A stretch of DNA of 64,000 nucleotides from Rhizobium sp. CSW-27 (GTDB lineage Bacteria; Pseudomonadota; Alphaproteobacteria; Rhizobiales; Rhizobiaceae): contig NZ_JAHHZO010000005.1 of NCBI RefSeq assembly GCF_018760785.1, forward strand, positions 124,001-188,000, read 5' to 3'. The position numbers and the translations under genes are program-made. Positions 1 through 8,044 of the stretch are shown here, piece after piece. Positions within the stretch are counted from its first letter, which is position 1. Each line of letters opens with the position of its first letter. The notes under the pieces were generated by a model, which was given only the letters and a program-made list of their open reading frames with translations, was not told where the DNA came from and searched no databases.

Positions 1-125
1 TCTCCGGACCTGTGACCTGTTGCGGTCTCCGGCTGCCGATCGAACGGGTTCAGGGGATAATTGTTCCGCTGCGTGACGCTGTTTGCGAAAGGTAACACTT
101 CGTTAAGCTTTTGAAATGCTTGGGT

Positions 126-1952
126 TCAACCTTCCAGTTCTTCCCGCAGCATCTCGAGTTCCAGCCATTCCTCTTCCATTTTTGCAAGCTTTTCCCGCAG
201 CTTCTCCATCTCCGCGGCAATACGGTTGAAGGTGGCGGGATCCTTGGCGAAGAGGTTGGGATCGGCCATCTTCGCCTCGCGTGCGGCAATGTCCGCCTCT
301 GCCTTTTCCATCTCCTTCGGCAGGTTCTCGAGCGCGAACTTCTGCTTGTAGGAAAGCTTGCCCTTTGCCTTCGGCGCTTCCGATGTGCCGCCGGACAGGG
401 CGGCGGCGCTCTCCGCCTTCGCCTTCTCCGCGCGGCGCTTCTCCTCCAGCGCGCCCTTGCGCTGCGCCATCATGTCCGTATAGCCGCCGGCATATTCGAT
501 CCAGCGCCCATCCGGCGCCTCGGGGCTTGCGGGGGCGATGGTGGAGGTCACGGTGCGGTCGAGGAAATCGCGGTCGTGGCTGACGAGGATGACGGTGCCG
601 TTATAGCCGGCGACGATCTCCTGCAGCAGGTCGAGCGTCTCGATGTCGAGATCGTTGGTCGGCTCGTCGAGGATCAGCAGGTTGGACGGCTTCGCCATGA
701 TCCGCGCCAGAATCAGGCGGGCGCGCTCGCCGCCGGAGAGGTTCTTGATCGGCGTGCGCATCTGTTCCGGCTGGAACAGGAAATCCTTCATGTAGCCGGC
801 CACATGGCGCTGCTCGCCATTGACCAGCAGGCTCTCGCCGCGGCCATCGGTCAGGTAGTGGCTGAGCGTGTCTTCCGGATCGAGGTCCTCGCGCTTCTGG
901 TCGAGCGTGGCGATTTCCAGATTGGTGCCGAGCTTGATGCTGCCGCTGTCGGGTTCCAGCTGGCCGGTCAACATTTTCAGAAGCGTCGTCTTGCCGGCAC
1001 CATTCGGACCGACAAGGCCGATGCGATCGCCGCGATGCACGCGGATCGAGAAGGGCGCCACGATCTGCCGCTCGGCATAACGCTTGGTGATCGCTTCCGC
1101 CTCGATCACCAGCTTGCCGCTTTCCTTGCCTTCCGTCACCGAGGCCTGGATGGTGCCCTGCGGGCCGCGATGGCCGCGATACTGGGCGCGCAGGCTCTGC
1201 AGGTTGCCGAGGCGGCGCATGTTGCGCTTGCGCCGTGCGGTCACGCCGTAACGCAGCCAGTGTTCCTCGCGTTCGATCTGCTTGCCGAGCTTGTGCTGCT
1301 CGATTTCTTCTTCCTCGAGGATACGGTCGCGCCATTCCTCGAAATGGGCAAAGCCCTGGTCGAGACGGCGCGACAGGCCGCGATCCAGCCAGACGGTGGC
1401 GGTGGAGACCTTTTCGAGAAAACGGCGGTCGTGCGAGATGAGAACGATGGCGCTGCGGGTCTTCTGCAACTCGCCTTCCAGCCATTCGATGGTCGGAAGG
1501 TCGAGATGGTTGGTCGGCTCGTCCAGCATCAGGATGTCGGGTTCCGGCGCCATCACACGGGCAAGGGCCGCGCGGCGCGCCTCGCCGCCAGAAAGCTGGC
1601 GAGGGTCTTCCTGGCCGGTCAGACCCAGATGTTCGAGCAGATAGGTGACGCGGTAGGGATCGTCGCTTGGGCCCAGCCCCGCCTCGCAATAGGCCTGCAC
1701 GGTGGAAAAATCTGCAAAGTCCGGCGCCTGTTCCAGGTAGCGGATGGTGGCGGAGGGGTGGCGGAAGACGGCGCCGGACTGCGCCTCGACCATGCCGGCG
1801 GCGATCTTCATCAGCGTCGATTTGCCCGAGCCGTTGCGCCCGACAAGGCAGATCCGGTCCCCCGGCTCCACCTGAAGATTGGCGCCGGCCAGAAGCGGGG
1901 TGCCGCCGAAGCTCAGCCGGATGTCGTCAAGCTTGAGAATGGGAGGGGCCAT
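126..1952 (-). CDS. uup: ABC-F family ATPase, Uup-like
   Basis: A 608-aa soluble protein with two ABC ATPase domains in one chain and no membrane segments, the ABC-F arrangement. Walker A motifs GRNGSGKST and GPNGAGKTT and signatures LSGGEARRAAL and LSGGERARLIL are all visible, with the interdomain linker between them. The last ~110 residues are Lys/Glu-rich and look like a coiled coil, as in Uup. ABC-F proteins act on ribosomes or on nucleic-acid intermediates; Uup is linked to transposon excision and ribosome assembly. A TTG start at 1964 would overlap the thiN stop codon, but ATG at 1952 puts the protein at MAPPILKLDD, the usual beginning, and is preferred. Probably co-transcribed behind thiN. 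Confidence 0.9.
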   Translation of the reverse strand: MAPPILKLDDIRLSFGGTPLLAGANLQVEPGDRICLVGRNGSGKSTLMKIAAGMVEAQSGAVFRHPSATIRYLEQAPDFADFSTVQAYCEAGLGPSDDPYRVTYLLEHLGLTGQEDPRQLSGGEARRAALARVMAPEPDILMLDEPTNHLDLPTIEWLEGELQKTRSAIVLISHDRRFLEKVSTATVWLDRGLSRRLDQGFAHFEEWRDRILEEEEIEQHKLGKQIEREEHWLRYGVTARRKRNMRRLGNLQSLRAQYRGHRGPQGTIQASVTEGKESGKLVIEAEAITKRYAERQIVAPFSIRVHRGDRIGLVGPNGAGKTTLLKMLTGQLEPDSGSIKLGTNLEIATLDQKREDLDPEDTLSHYLTDGRGESLLVNGEQRHVAGYMKDFLFQPEQMRTPIKNLSGGERARLILARIMAKPSNLLILDEPTNDLDIETLDLLQEIVAGYNGTVILVSHDRDFLDRTVTSTIAPASPEAPDGRWIEYAGGYTDMMAQRKGALEEKRRAEKAKAESAAALSGGTSEAPKAKGKLSYKQKFALENLPKEMEKAEADIAAREAKMADPNLFAKDPATFNRIAAEMEKLREKLAKMEEEWLELEMLREELEG

Positions 1953-1960
1953 GGTGTGCG

Positions 1961-2614
1961 TCAAGCTCCGGTGAAATCATCGGGACGGGCGATCAGAAGG
2001 GCGCGCCCCTGCTTGAGGGACAGCGAAATTGCGCCCTCGGCAATGTTGGATATGGTGCGTGAGGAGCCGAATGTCAGCGAAAAATCCTGGAGCGGATAGC
2101 GGACATTGGCAATGGACAGGCCTTCGAGCGCCGAAAAGCCGAGCACGGAGAACAGCGAGCCCCTGGGCAGTTCCAGTTCCATCTGATCGCCGCCGATCAG
2201 TGGATAGGCCTCCTCTTCGCCGGATGTCAGCACCACCTCGAAACCGTCCTCGGCCAGGCTTATGCCGTGCAGATAGTGCTGCAGGGCGTGGTCCGAGCGC
2301 TCGCCGCTCAAGGCACCGATGAGGATCAGGCGGGTCGCGCCGCGGGCAATGGCTTCCGCCACGGCGATTTCTCCATCCGTTGCCGCCTTGCTGGCCGGGT
2401 AACGGTGCCGCTCGACCCGCGACCATTCCGCGGCAAGCGCCGCATCGGTCGAATCGAAATCGCCGACCCACAGTTCCGGGGAAAGGCCGAGCAGGCTTGC
2501 ATGGCGGATGCCGTTGTCGGCGGCGATCACCCGGCTGCCGGCAATCAGCGCGCTCAGGCGCGCGGTTCGCTTCAGATGGCCGCCGAGAAGGATGGTGAAG
2601 GATGAGGTGTTCAT
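1961..2614 (-). CDS. thiN: Thiamine pyrophosphokinase
   Basis: A 217-aa cytoplasmic enzyme that would transfer pyrophosphate from ATP to thiamine to make thiamine diphosphate. The signature runs are present: AADNGIRHA and WVGDFDS near the N-terminus (metal and nucleotide binding), the conserved DGEIAVAEAI segment, and GALSGERSDHAL in the middle, followed by the C-terminal beta-rich thiamine-binding domain. The ATG at 2614 gives MNTSSFTILLGG, the family's normal start; a longer frame reaching 2671 adds only low-complexity residues. The stop codon lies 9 nt from the chosen start of the ABC-F gene, so the two probably form one transcript. No TPP riboswitch was recognised upstream. Confidence 0.9.
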   Translation of the reverse strand: MNTSSFTILLGGHLKRTARLSALIAGSRVIAADNGIRHASLLGLSPELWVGDFDSTDAALAAEWSRVERHRYPASKAATDGEIAVAEAIARGATRLILIGALSGERSDHALQHYLHGISLAEDGFEVVLTSGEEEAYPLIGGDQMELELPRGSLFSVLGFSALEGLSIANVRYPLQDFSLTFGSSRTISNIAEGAISLSLKQGRALLIARPDDFTGA

Positions 2615-2674
2615 GCACCTGCCCTTAGCGCATCTTCCGGCAAAAGCAAAAGGCCGAAGCGAGGACGGCAAACA

Positions 2675-2710
2675 GCAAAAGCCGTGAACCGCGACGGATC
2701 GCGGTTCACG
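2675..2710 (-). terminator. Intrinsic terminator after the 45-aa protein gene
   Basis: A perfect 12-bp inverted repeat (arms 2683-2694 and 2699-2710, loop CGGA) reads on the minus strand into GCTTTTGC. It lies 17 bases beyond the stop of the small gene and upstream of thiN, so it should end the small gene's transcript. Confidence 0.75.
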
Positions 2711-2727
2711 ATACCTCGTCGCTGGTC

Positions 2728-2865
2728 CTAGCGCTTCTTGGGACCGGCTGCGTCGGCGTTCTTGATCTGGGTGGTGAAGCTGGTCACCGGAGCGGTTGAA
2801 GGCTTTGCCTTGTCCTTCTTCGGCTTGCGGGCTTCACGGTTGGAGCGGACTTGACCCTTGGCCAT
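2728..2865 (-). CDS. Small basic conserved protein, 45 aa
   Basis: A 45-residue protein beginning MAKGQVRSNREARKPKKDK, rich in Lys and Arg in its first half and ending AAGPKKR. I recognise the type: short rhizobial hypothetical proteins with a similar MAKGQ-RSNRE start. Function is not known; the charge suggests nucleic-acid or ribosome contact, which is inference. The ATG at 2865 is chosen over an upstream in-frame start because the preceding residues look like untranslated leader and AGAAAGGGAAAAC sits just before the ATG. It is monocistronic, with its own terminator at 2675-2710. There is no signal peptide or membrane segment. Confidence 0.7.
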   Translation of the reverse strand: MAKGQVRSNREARKPKKDKAKPSTAPVTSFTTQIKNADAAGPKKR

Positions 2866-3252
2866 GGTGTTTTCCCTTTCTGGTTCCACTCGCGCAGCCC
2901 GAGGCTCTCGCGGCGGACAATGATGTGTGGTGTGGTTCAGGCGGCAGGTCGATGGTTGTCGTGCAAAGGACAATCATGGCGCAGGCCATGCGGGCCGGCG
3001 CTGGCAGGTCAGCCGTCGTCGTATCGAAGAGATCATGCTCTTGGCCGGTGCCGGTCGTCGGCCGGCGCCTGCGTCGAAGCATCCGCAGATGCCAGGGACA
3101 GCCTGACAGAACGCGGGCCGAATACAAGCGGATTTGCGCCGATCCTGCCAAGGTATCGGCTTCAATCGCCGTTCCATGTCGTCCCGCTTGCGAAACGATG
3201 GCCGTCTCTCTACCGTCCGGGGCCTCGACGGAGCAGATGAGCGGGAAGAGAG
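2866..3252. other. Intergenic region between divergent small gene and moxR
   Basis: A 387-base stretch that must carry the promoters for the small basic protein (minus strand) and the MoxR gene (plus strand). I see GC-rich partial inverted repeats around 3037-3075 but no convincing promoter, RNA or gene. A GGGAAGAGAG ribosome binding site lies directly before the MoxR ATG. Confidence 0.4.
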
Positions 3253-4092
3253 ATGCAGTTTACCGGAACCGCCGATTACATTGCCGACAAGGACCTGATG
3301 GTGGCGGTCAATGCCGCGATCCGGCTGGAGCGCCCGCTGCTGGTGAAGGGGGAGCCCGGCACCGGCAAGACGGAACTGGCCCGCCAGGTTGCCGCGGCGC
3401 TCGGCCTTTCCATGATCGAGTGGAACATCAAGTCCACCACCAAGGCGCAGCAGGGACTTTACGAATACGACGCCGTATCGCGGCTGCGCGACAGCCAGCT
3501 CGGCGATCCGCGCGTCAACGAGGTCTCGCACTACATCCGCCGCGGCAAGCTGTGGCAGGCCTTTGCCGCGCAGACGAAGGTGGTGCTGCTGATCGACGAA
3601 ATCGACAAGGCCGATATCGAGTTTCCGAACGACCTGCTGCAGGAGCTCGACCGCATGGAGTTCCACGTCTACGAGACGGGCGAGACCGTGCGGGCGCAAG
3701 TACGCCCCATCGTGATCATCACCTCCAACAACGAGAAGGAACTGCCGGACGCCTTCCTGCGCCGCTGCTTCTTCCATTATATCCGCTTTCCGGATGCCGA
3801 GACGCTGTCGCGCATCGTCGAGGTGCATTATCCCGGCATCAAGCAGAAGCTGGTGCGCGCCGCACTCACCCGCTTCTACGAGATCCGCGAGATGCCCGGC
3901 CTCAAGAAGAAGCCCTCCACATCCGAGGCACTGGACTGGATCCGGCTGCTCGTTGCCGACGACATCGATCCCGATGATCTCGGCGCCGACGTGAAGACGG
4001 CCCTGCCCAGGCTGCACGGTGCGCTCCTGAAGAACGAGCAGGACGTGCACCTCTTCGAGCGCATGGCCTTCATGGCGCGGCGGGAGCGCTGA
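3253..4092 (+). CDS. MoxR-family AAA+ ATPase
   Basis: A 279-aa AAA+ ATPase with Walker A GEPGTGKTEL (about residues 34-43), Walker B VVLLIDEIDKAD (about 110-121), sensor-1 region ITSNNEKELPDAFLRRC and arginine finger. This is the MoxR class, which normally works as a chaperone loading metals or cofactors into, or remodelling, targets together with a von Willebrand factor A protein. The likely partner here is the VWA protein at 5642-6823, separated by a NUDIX gene and metA. Its last base overlaps the ATG of the NUDIX gene (TGATG), showing translational coupling. The exact target is unknown. Confidence 0.88.
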   Translation: MQFTGTADYIADKDLMVAVNAAIRLERPLLVKGEPGTGKTELARQVAAALGLSMIEWNIKSTTKAQQGLYEYDAVSRLRDSQLGDPRVNEVSHYIRRGKLWQAFAAQTKVVLLIDEIDKADIEFPNDLLQELDRMEFHVYETGETVRAQVRPIVIITSNNEKELPDAFLRRCFFHYIRFPDAETLSRIVEVHYPGIKQKLVRAALTRFYEIREMPGLKKKPSTSEALDWIRLLVADDIDPDDLGADVKTALPRLHGALLKNEQDVHLFERMAFMARRER

Positions 4093-4538
4093 TGGCCGAC
4101 GCAGTCAAGGTGCTGATCTATGCCGTCTGGGACGGCCGGCTGCTGGTGTTCGACGAGCCGGATTTTCCCGAGGTGCCGCTGCAGGTGCCGGGCGGAACCG
4201 TCGAGGCCGGAGAAGATCTTGCGGATGCGGCGGCGCGTGAGTTTTTCGAGGAGACGGGGCTCGACGTCGATTCCATGCTGCAGCCGCTGTTCAGCCATGA
4301 CTACAGCTTCGTGCGGGAAGGGCGGCAGGTTATGCACCGTCGCCATTATTTCCATCTGCCGCTGGCAGGCCCCTTTGCGGAAAGCTGGATACACTGGGAG
4401 GAAACGCCGTTCGACGGAAGTCCGCCGATCCGCTTCCGCCTGCACTGGCTCGCCTTGAGCGAGGCGTATCGCAGGCTCGGGCTGGAGATGGGCGAGGCCC
4501 TCTGCGTGCTGCCGCCAGCACACCGCTTTCTGCCCTGA
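4092..4538 (+). CDS. NUDIX hydrolase
   Basis: A 148-aa protein carrying a perfect NUDIX box: G at the start of GTVEAGE, then REFFEETGL, matching GX5EX7REUXEEXGU, at about residues 36-58. The family hydrolyses nucleoside diphosphates linked to another moiety; the substrate cannot be read from the sequence. It begins one base inside the stop codon of the MoxR gene and is therefore probably co-translated with it. Its stop codon abuts the -35 box of the metA promoter, so the operon ends here without an obvious terminator of its own. Confidence 0.88.
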   Translation: MADAVKVLIYAVWDGRLLVFDEPDFPEVPLQVPGGTVEAGEDLADAAAREFFEETGLDVDSMLQPLFSHDYSFVREGRQVMHRRHYFHLPLAGPFAESWIHWEETPFDGSPPIRFRLHWLALSEAYRRLGLEMGEALCVLPPAHRFLP

Positions 4539-4567
4539 TTGACCTTGGCGGAAGAACAGCCTATTTA
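4539..4567 (+). promoter_or_regulatory. Probable promoter of metA
   Basis: TTGACC (4539-4544), 17-base spacer and TATTTA (4562-4567) form a good housekeeping sigma-70 type promoter. Transcription should begin near 4574-4576, immediately before the SAM-II aptamer, which makes the aptamer the very 5' end of the mRNA. The -35 box starts directly after the NUDIX stop codon. Confidence 0.65.
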
Positions 4568-4575
4568 AGCAATCC

Positions 4576-4630
4576 ATCGTGGTGATTTGGCCGGCCGGCT
4601 TGCAGCCACGTTAAACAAGTCGCTAAAGGG
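4576..4630 (+). ncRNA. SAM-II riboswitch
   Basis: The sequence matches the SAM-II (metA) aptamer known from alphaproteobacterial methionine genes. P1 is CGTGG (4578-4582) pairing with CCACG (4606-4610). The pseudoknot is GGCTTG (4597-4602), inside the P1 loop, pairing with CAAGTC (4616-4621). The family's conserved GTGATTTG and GCTAAA segments are both present. Binding of S-adenosylmethionine stabilises the pseudoknot in this family. It lies 80 bases before the metA start and just before an intrinsic terminator, so control by transcription attenuation is likely here (inference). Confidence 0.93.
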
Positions 4631-4658
4631 CCGCGAGAAGAGATGTAGGCTTCCCCGG

Positions 4659-4690
4659 ACCGGTTGCGATGTATCGCCACCGGTTTTTTG
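4659..4690 (+). terminator. Terminator in the metA leader (riboswitch expression platform)
   Basis: ACCGGT (4659-4664) pairs with ACCGGT (4679-4684), and GCGAT (4666-4670) with ATCGC (4673-4677), followed by TTTTTT, G and another T run. It sits between the SAM-II aptamer and the metA ATG at 4710. This is the expected off-switch when S-adenosylmethionine is plentiful. Confidence 0.8.
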
Positions 4691-4709
4691 TTTTTGTCGA
4701 GTCCGAACC

Positions 4710-5630
4710 ATGCCGATCAAGATTCCCGATACCCTGCCTGCCTTCCAGACGCTGGTGAACGAGGGCGTGCGGGTGATGACCGAGACGGTGGCCGTGCGGC
4801 AGGATATCCGCCCGCTGCAGATCGGTCTGCTCAACCTGATGCCGAACAAGATCAAGACCGAAGTGCAGATGGCGCGCCTCGTCGGTGCCTCGCCGCTGCA
4901 GGTGGAGTTCTCGCTGGTGCGCATCGGCGGCCACAAGGCGAAGAACACTTCCGAGGACCATCTCCTGTCCTTCTACGAGACGTGGGAGGAGGTGAAGCAC
5001 CGCAAGTTCGACGGCTTCATCATCACCGGTGCGCCGGTCGAGACCCTGGCCTACGAGGAGGTGACCTACTGGGACGAGATGCAGCAGATCTTCGATTGGA
5101 CAGAGACGAACGTCCATTCGACGCTGAATGTCTGCTGGGGCGCCATGGCCGCCATCTACCACTTCCACAAGGTGCCGAAGCACGAGCTGAAGGAAAAGGC
5201 CTTCGGCGTCTATCGCCACCGCAATCTCTGCCCGTCCTCCATCTATCTCAACGGCTTTTCGGATGATTTCCAGGTGCCGGTGTCGCGCTGGACGGAAGTG
5301 CGCCGCGCCGATATCGAAAAGGTGCCGGGGCTGGAAATCCTGATGGAATCCGAGGAGATGGGCGTCTGCCTCGTGCATGAGAAGAAGGGCAACCGGCTCT
5401 ACATGTTCAACCATGTGGAATATGATTCGACGTCGCTGGCGGATGAATATTTCCGCGACGTGAATGCCGGTATTCCCATCAAGATGCCGCACAACTATTT
5501 TCCGCATAACGATGCGTCGCTGCCGCCGCAGAACCGCTGGCGCAGCCACGCGCATCTGCTGTTCGGCAACTGGATCAACGAGATCTACCAGACGACGCCC
5601 TACGAGCTGGAGAAGATCGGAACCTTCTGA
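4710..5630 (+). CDS. metA: Homoserine O-acyltransferase (probably acetyl-CoA type)
   Basis: A 306-aa MetA-family enzyme activating homoserine for methionine synthesis. Catalytic Cys142 lies in NVCWGAMAA, and His235 and Glu237 are in NHVEYDS, at the exact positions known for the family. Residue 111 is Glu (PVETLAYEE); in the Bacillus cereus enzyme Glu at 111 goes with acetyl-CoA and Gly with succinyl-CoA, so this is probably homoserine O-acetyltransferase despite the usual succinyltransferase name. The ATG at 4710 gives [10 protein letters not shown], the standard start; the open frame upstream is riboswitch RNA. Expression should fall when S-adenosylmethionine is high. Confidence 0.95.
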   Translation: MPIKIPDTLPAFQTLVNEGVRVMTETVAVRQDIRPLQIGLLNLMPNKIKTEVQMARLVGASPLQVEFSLVRIGGHKAKNTSEDHLLSFYETWEEVKHRKFDGFIITGAPVETLAYEEVTYWDEMQQIFDWTETNVHSTLNVCWGAMAAIYHFHKVPKHELKEKAFGVYRHRNLCPSSIYLNGFSDDFQVPVSRWTEVRRADIEKVPGLEILMESEEMGVCLVHEKKGNRLYMFNHVEYDSTSLADEYFRDVNAGIPIKMPHNYFPHNDASLPPQNRWRSHAHLLFGNWINEIYQTTPYELEKIGTF

Positions 5631-5641
5631 AGGACGAGCCC

Positions 5642-6823
5642 TTGTTCATCCCCTTCTTCCTGACGCTGAAGGAAGCCAAAATTCCCGTCACGCTCCGGGA
5701 ATTCCTGGATGTGCTTGAGGGGATGGAGGCGGGGCTTGCCGATTTCGACGTGGAGGCCTTCTATTATCTGGCCCGCGCAGCACTGGTGAAGGACGAGCGG
5801 CATATCGACCGCTTCGACCAGGTGTTTGCCGTGAATTTTCGCGGGCTGGCCGCGCTGTCGTCCGCCGATGGCGTCGATGTGGAGACGTTGCCCGAGGAAT
5901 GGCTGCGCAAGCTGGCGGAAAAACACCTGACGGCGGAGGAGAAGGCGCTTGTCGAATCGCTCGGCGGTTTCGACAAGCTCATGGAAACGCTGAAAAAGCG
6001 GCTGGAGGAGCAGAAGGGCCGCCACCAGGGCGGCTCGAAATGGATCGGCACGGCCGGAACCTCGCCCTTCGGCGCCTATGGCTACAATCCCGAAGGTGTG
6101 CGCATCGGCCAGCAAGGCTCCCGTCACCGCAAGGCGGCGAAGGTGTGGGACAGGCGTGAATTCCGCGATTTCGACGATGCCCGCGAGATCGGCACCCGCA
6201 ACATCAAGGTGGCGCTGAAGCGCCTGCGCCGCTGGGTGCGCGAGGGAGCGGCGGACGAACTGGATCTGCCCGGCACCATCCGCTCGACTGCCGAACATGG
6301 CTATCTCGACGTCCAGACCCGGCCCGAACGGCGCAATGCGGTCAAACTTCTGATGTTCTTCGACGTCGGCGGCTCGATGGACGATCACGTGATGGTGGTG
6401 GAGGAACTGTTCTCCGCTGCCAGGGCCGAATTTCGCCATCTTGAGCATTTCTACTTCCACAACTGCCTCTACGAGAGCGTGTGGCGCGATAACCGCCGCC
6501 GCGCCGAGCGCCTGCCCGTCGCCGATCTCTTGCGCAGCTACGGGGCGGATTACCGGGTGATCTTCGTCGGCGATGCCACCATGAGCCCCTACGAGATCAC
6601 CCAGACAGGCGGCTCCGTCGAACACTGGAACAAGGAGCCGGGGGCGGTGTGGATGCAGCGAATCTCCGGCCATTTCCGCCGCGTCGTCTGGATCAATCCG
6701 GTGCCCGAGACACATTGGGATCACACCCACTCCATCGTCCTGATGCGCCGATTGCTCGACGGGCGGATGTTTCCGCTGACGCTGGAAGGGCTCGAGCGCG
6801 CCACCCGCCAGCTGTCGCGCTGA
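5642..6823 (+). CDS. VWA domain protein, probable MoxR partner
   Basis: A 393-aa soluble protein with a C-terminal von Willebrand factor A-like domain. The metal-binding MIDAS motif at about residue 240 reads DVGGS, so the first Ser of the usual DxSxS is Gly. The N-terminal half is helical and charged. Such proteins pair with MoxR ATPases to mature enzymes or remodel complexes; the MoxR gene is at 3253-4092. The TTG at 5642 is the best start: AAGGACGAG precedes it and the resulting MFIPFFLTLK is the familiar N-terminus. It follows metA by 11 bases and may be read through from it. Confidence 0.8.
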   Translation: MFIPFFLTLKEAKIPVTLREFLDVLEGMEAGLADFDVEAFYYLARAALVKDERHIDRFDQVFAVNFRGLAALSSADGVDVETLPEEWLRKLAEKHLTAEEKALVESLGGFDKLMETLKKRLEEQKGRHQGGSKWIGTAGTSPFGAYGYNPEGVRIGQQGSRHRKAAKVWDRREFRDFDDAREIGTRNIKVALKRLRRWVREGAADELDLPGTIRSTAEHGYLDVQTRPERRNAVKLLMFFDVGGSMDDHVMVVEELFSAARAEFRHLEHFYFHNCLYESVWRDNRRRAERLPVADLLRSYGADYRVIFVGDATMSPYEITQTGGSVEHWNKEPGAVWMQRISGHFRRVVWINPVPETHWDHTHSIVLMRRLLDGRMFPLTLEGLERATRQLSR

Positions 6824-6900
6824 ACCTCTGTTTCGCATTGCCAAGGGCCTGGAAATGGCGCAGTTTGCGCCCGCTTCAAAGCGACAACAGGAAGGCAGAC

Positions 6901-7920
6901 ATGACGACGCAAGGCGAGATCTTCGGCACCACTCCCAAGGGCGAAACGGTCTACCGGGTGACGATTTCCGGAGGCGGGCTGACGGCCCATGTCATCACCT
7001 GGGGCGCCGTGATCCAGGATCTGCGTCTCGAAGGCCATGAGGCGCCGCTGGTGCTCGGCTTCGACCATTTCGACGATTATCCCAGATATTCCTCCTATTT
7101 CGGTGCGACCCCCGGCCGCGTCGCCAACCGCATCGGCAAGGGCCAGTTCACGCTGGATGGCAAGAGCTACCAGCTCGACCTCAACCAGAACGGCAACACG
7201 CACCTGCATGGCGGCAGCGACGGCCTTGGCAAGACCAACTGGACGATCGTCGCCCATGCCGAAAACAAGGTGATCCTGCAGGTGACGGATCATGATGGCC
7301 GCGGCGGCTATCCCGGCAACTGCACGGTGACGGCCACCTACGAACTGAAGGAGGAGGGTGTCCTCAACGTCGTCTACGAAAGCGTGACCGACCAGCCGAC
7401 GCTCGCCAATATCTGCCAGCACACCTATTTCAATCTCGATGGCCGCGATGACGTTCTCGGCCACGACATCATGATTGCCGCCGATCATTATCTCGAACTG
7501 GACGAGCATCAGGTGCCGACCGGCACGCTGGTGCCGGTGGCCGGCAGCGCCATGGATCTGCGTGAACTCGGGCCCGTGCGCCGCACCGGCCCGGATGGCG
7601 GCCAGGTGGAATTCGACCATAACTTCTGCCTGTCCGGCGAGCGGGTCGAGAAGCGCTCGGTCGCCCTGGTGCGCAGCGTCAATTCCGGTGTCGCGCTCGA
7701 AGTGCGCACCACCGAGCCCGGCGTTCAGCTCTATGCCGGCTTCAAGCTGAAGCCGACGGTGCCGGGCCTCTCCGGCAAGCTCTACGGTCCCTATGCCGGG
7801 CTTTGCCTCGAAACGCAGATCTGGCCGGATGCGATCAATCATCCGGGCTTCCCGAATGCCGTGCTGCGCCCGGGCGAAGTGCTGCGCCAGGAAACCGACT
7901 ACGTCTTCTCCAGAAGCTGA
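6901..7920 (+). CDS. galM: Aldose 1-epimerase (mutarotase)
   Basis: A 339-aa cytoplasmic enzyme interconverting alpha and beta anomers of aldoses. The active-site residues expected for the GalM family are present: the HLHGG run at residues 101-105, His174 in CQHTYFNLDG and Glu304 in CLETQIWPDA. The ATG at 6901 follows AGGAAGGCAGAC, a good ribosome binding site; the longer open frame from 6649 overlaps the VWA gene and is not used. There is no signal peptide, so it is not a periplasmic form. The neighbours give no sugar pathway, so its preferred sugar is unknown. Confidence 0.9.
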   Translation: MTTQGEIFGTTPKGETVYRVTISGGGLTAHVITWGAVIQDLRLEGHEAPLVLGFDHFDDYPRYSSYFGATPGRVANRIGKGQFTLDGKSYQLDLNQNGNTHLHGGSDGLGKTNWTIVAHAENKVILQVTDHDGRGGYPGNCTVTATYELKEEGVLNVVYESVTDQPTLANICQHTYFNLDGRDDVLGHDIMIAADHYLELDEHQVPTGTLVPVAGSAMDLRELGPVRRTGPDGGQVEFDHNFCLSGERVEKRSVALVRSVNSGVALEVRTTEPGVQLYAGFKLKPTVPGLSGKLYGPYAGLCLETQIWPDAINHPGFPNAVLRPGEVLRQETDYVFSRS

Positions 7921-8044
7921 CGCCCCTGCCGAATGCTTGGCCGTTCCGCCGTTCCCGCACGGAGCGGTCGGAACGCAGCCCGTGCGTGCCGATCCCGGCC
8001 ATCGCTCCCGCCCGACCTGTCTTCCCCATTCCGGATCCCGTGCC

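Noticed and set aside
111..2099. Long open frame opposite the ABC-F gene
   Set aside because: No recognisable motifs; Arg/Gly/Ala/His-rich composition typical of the reverse strand of a GC-rich gene. The same holds for long frames opposite acnA (45831-48716), ftsK and leuC.
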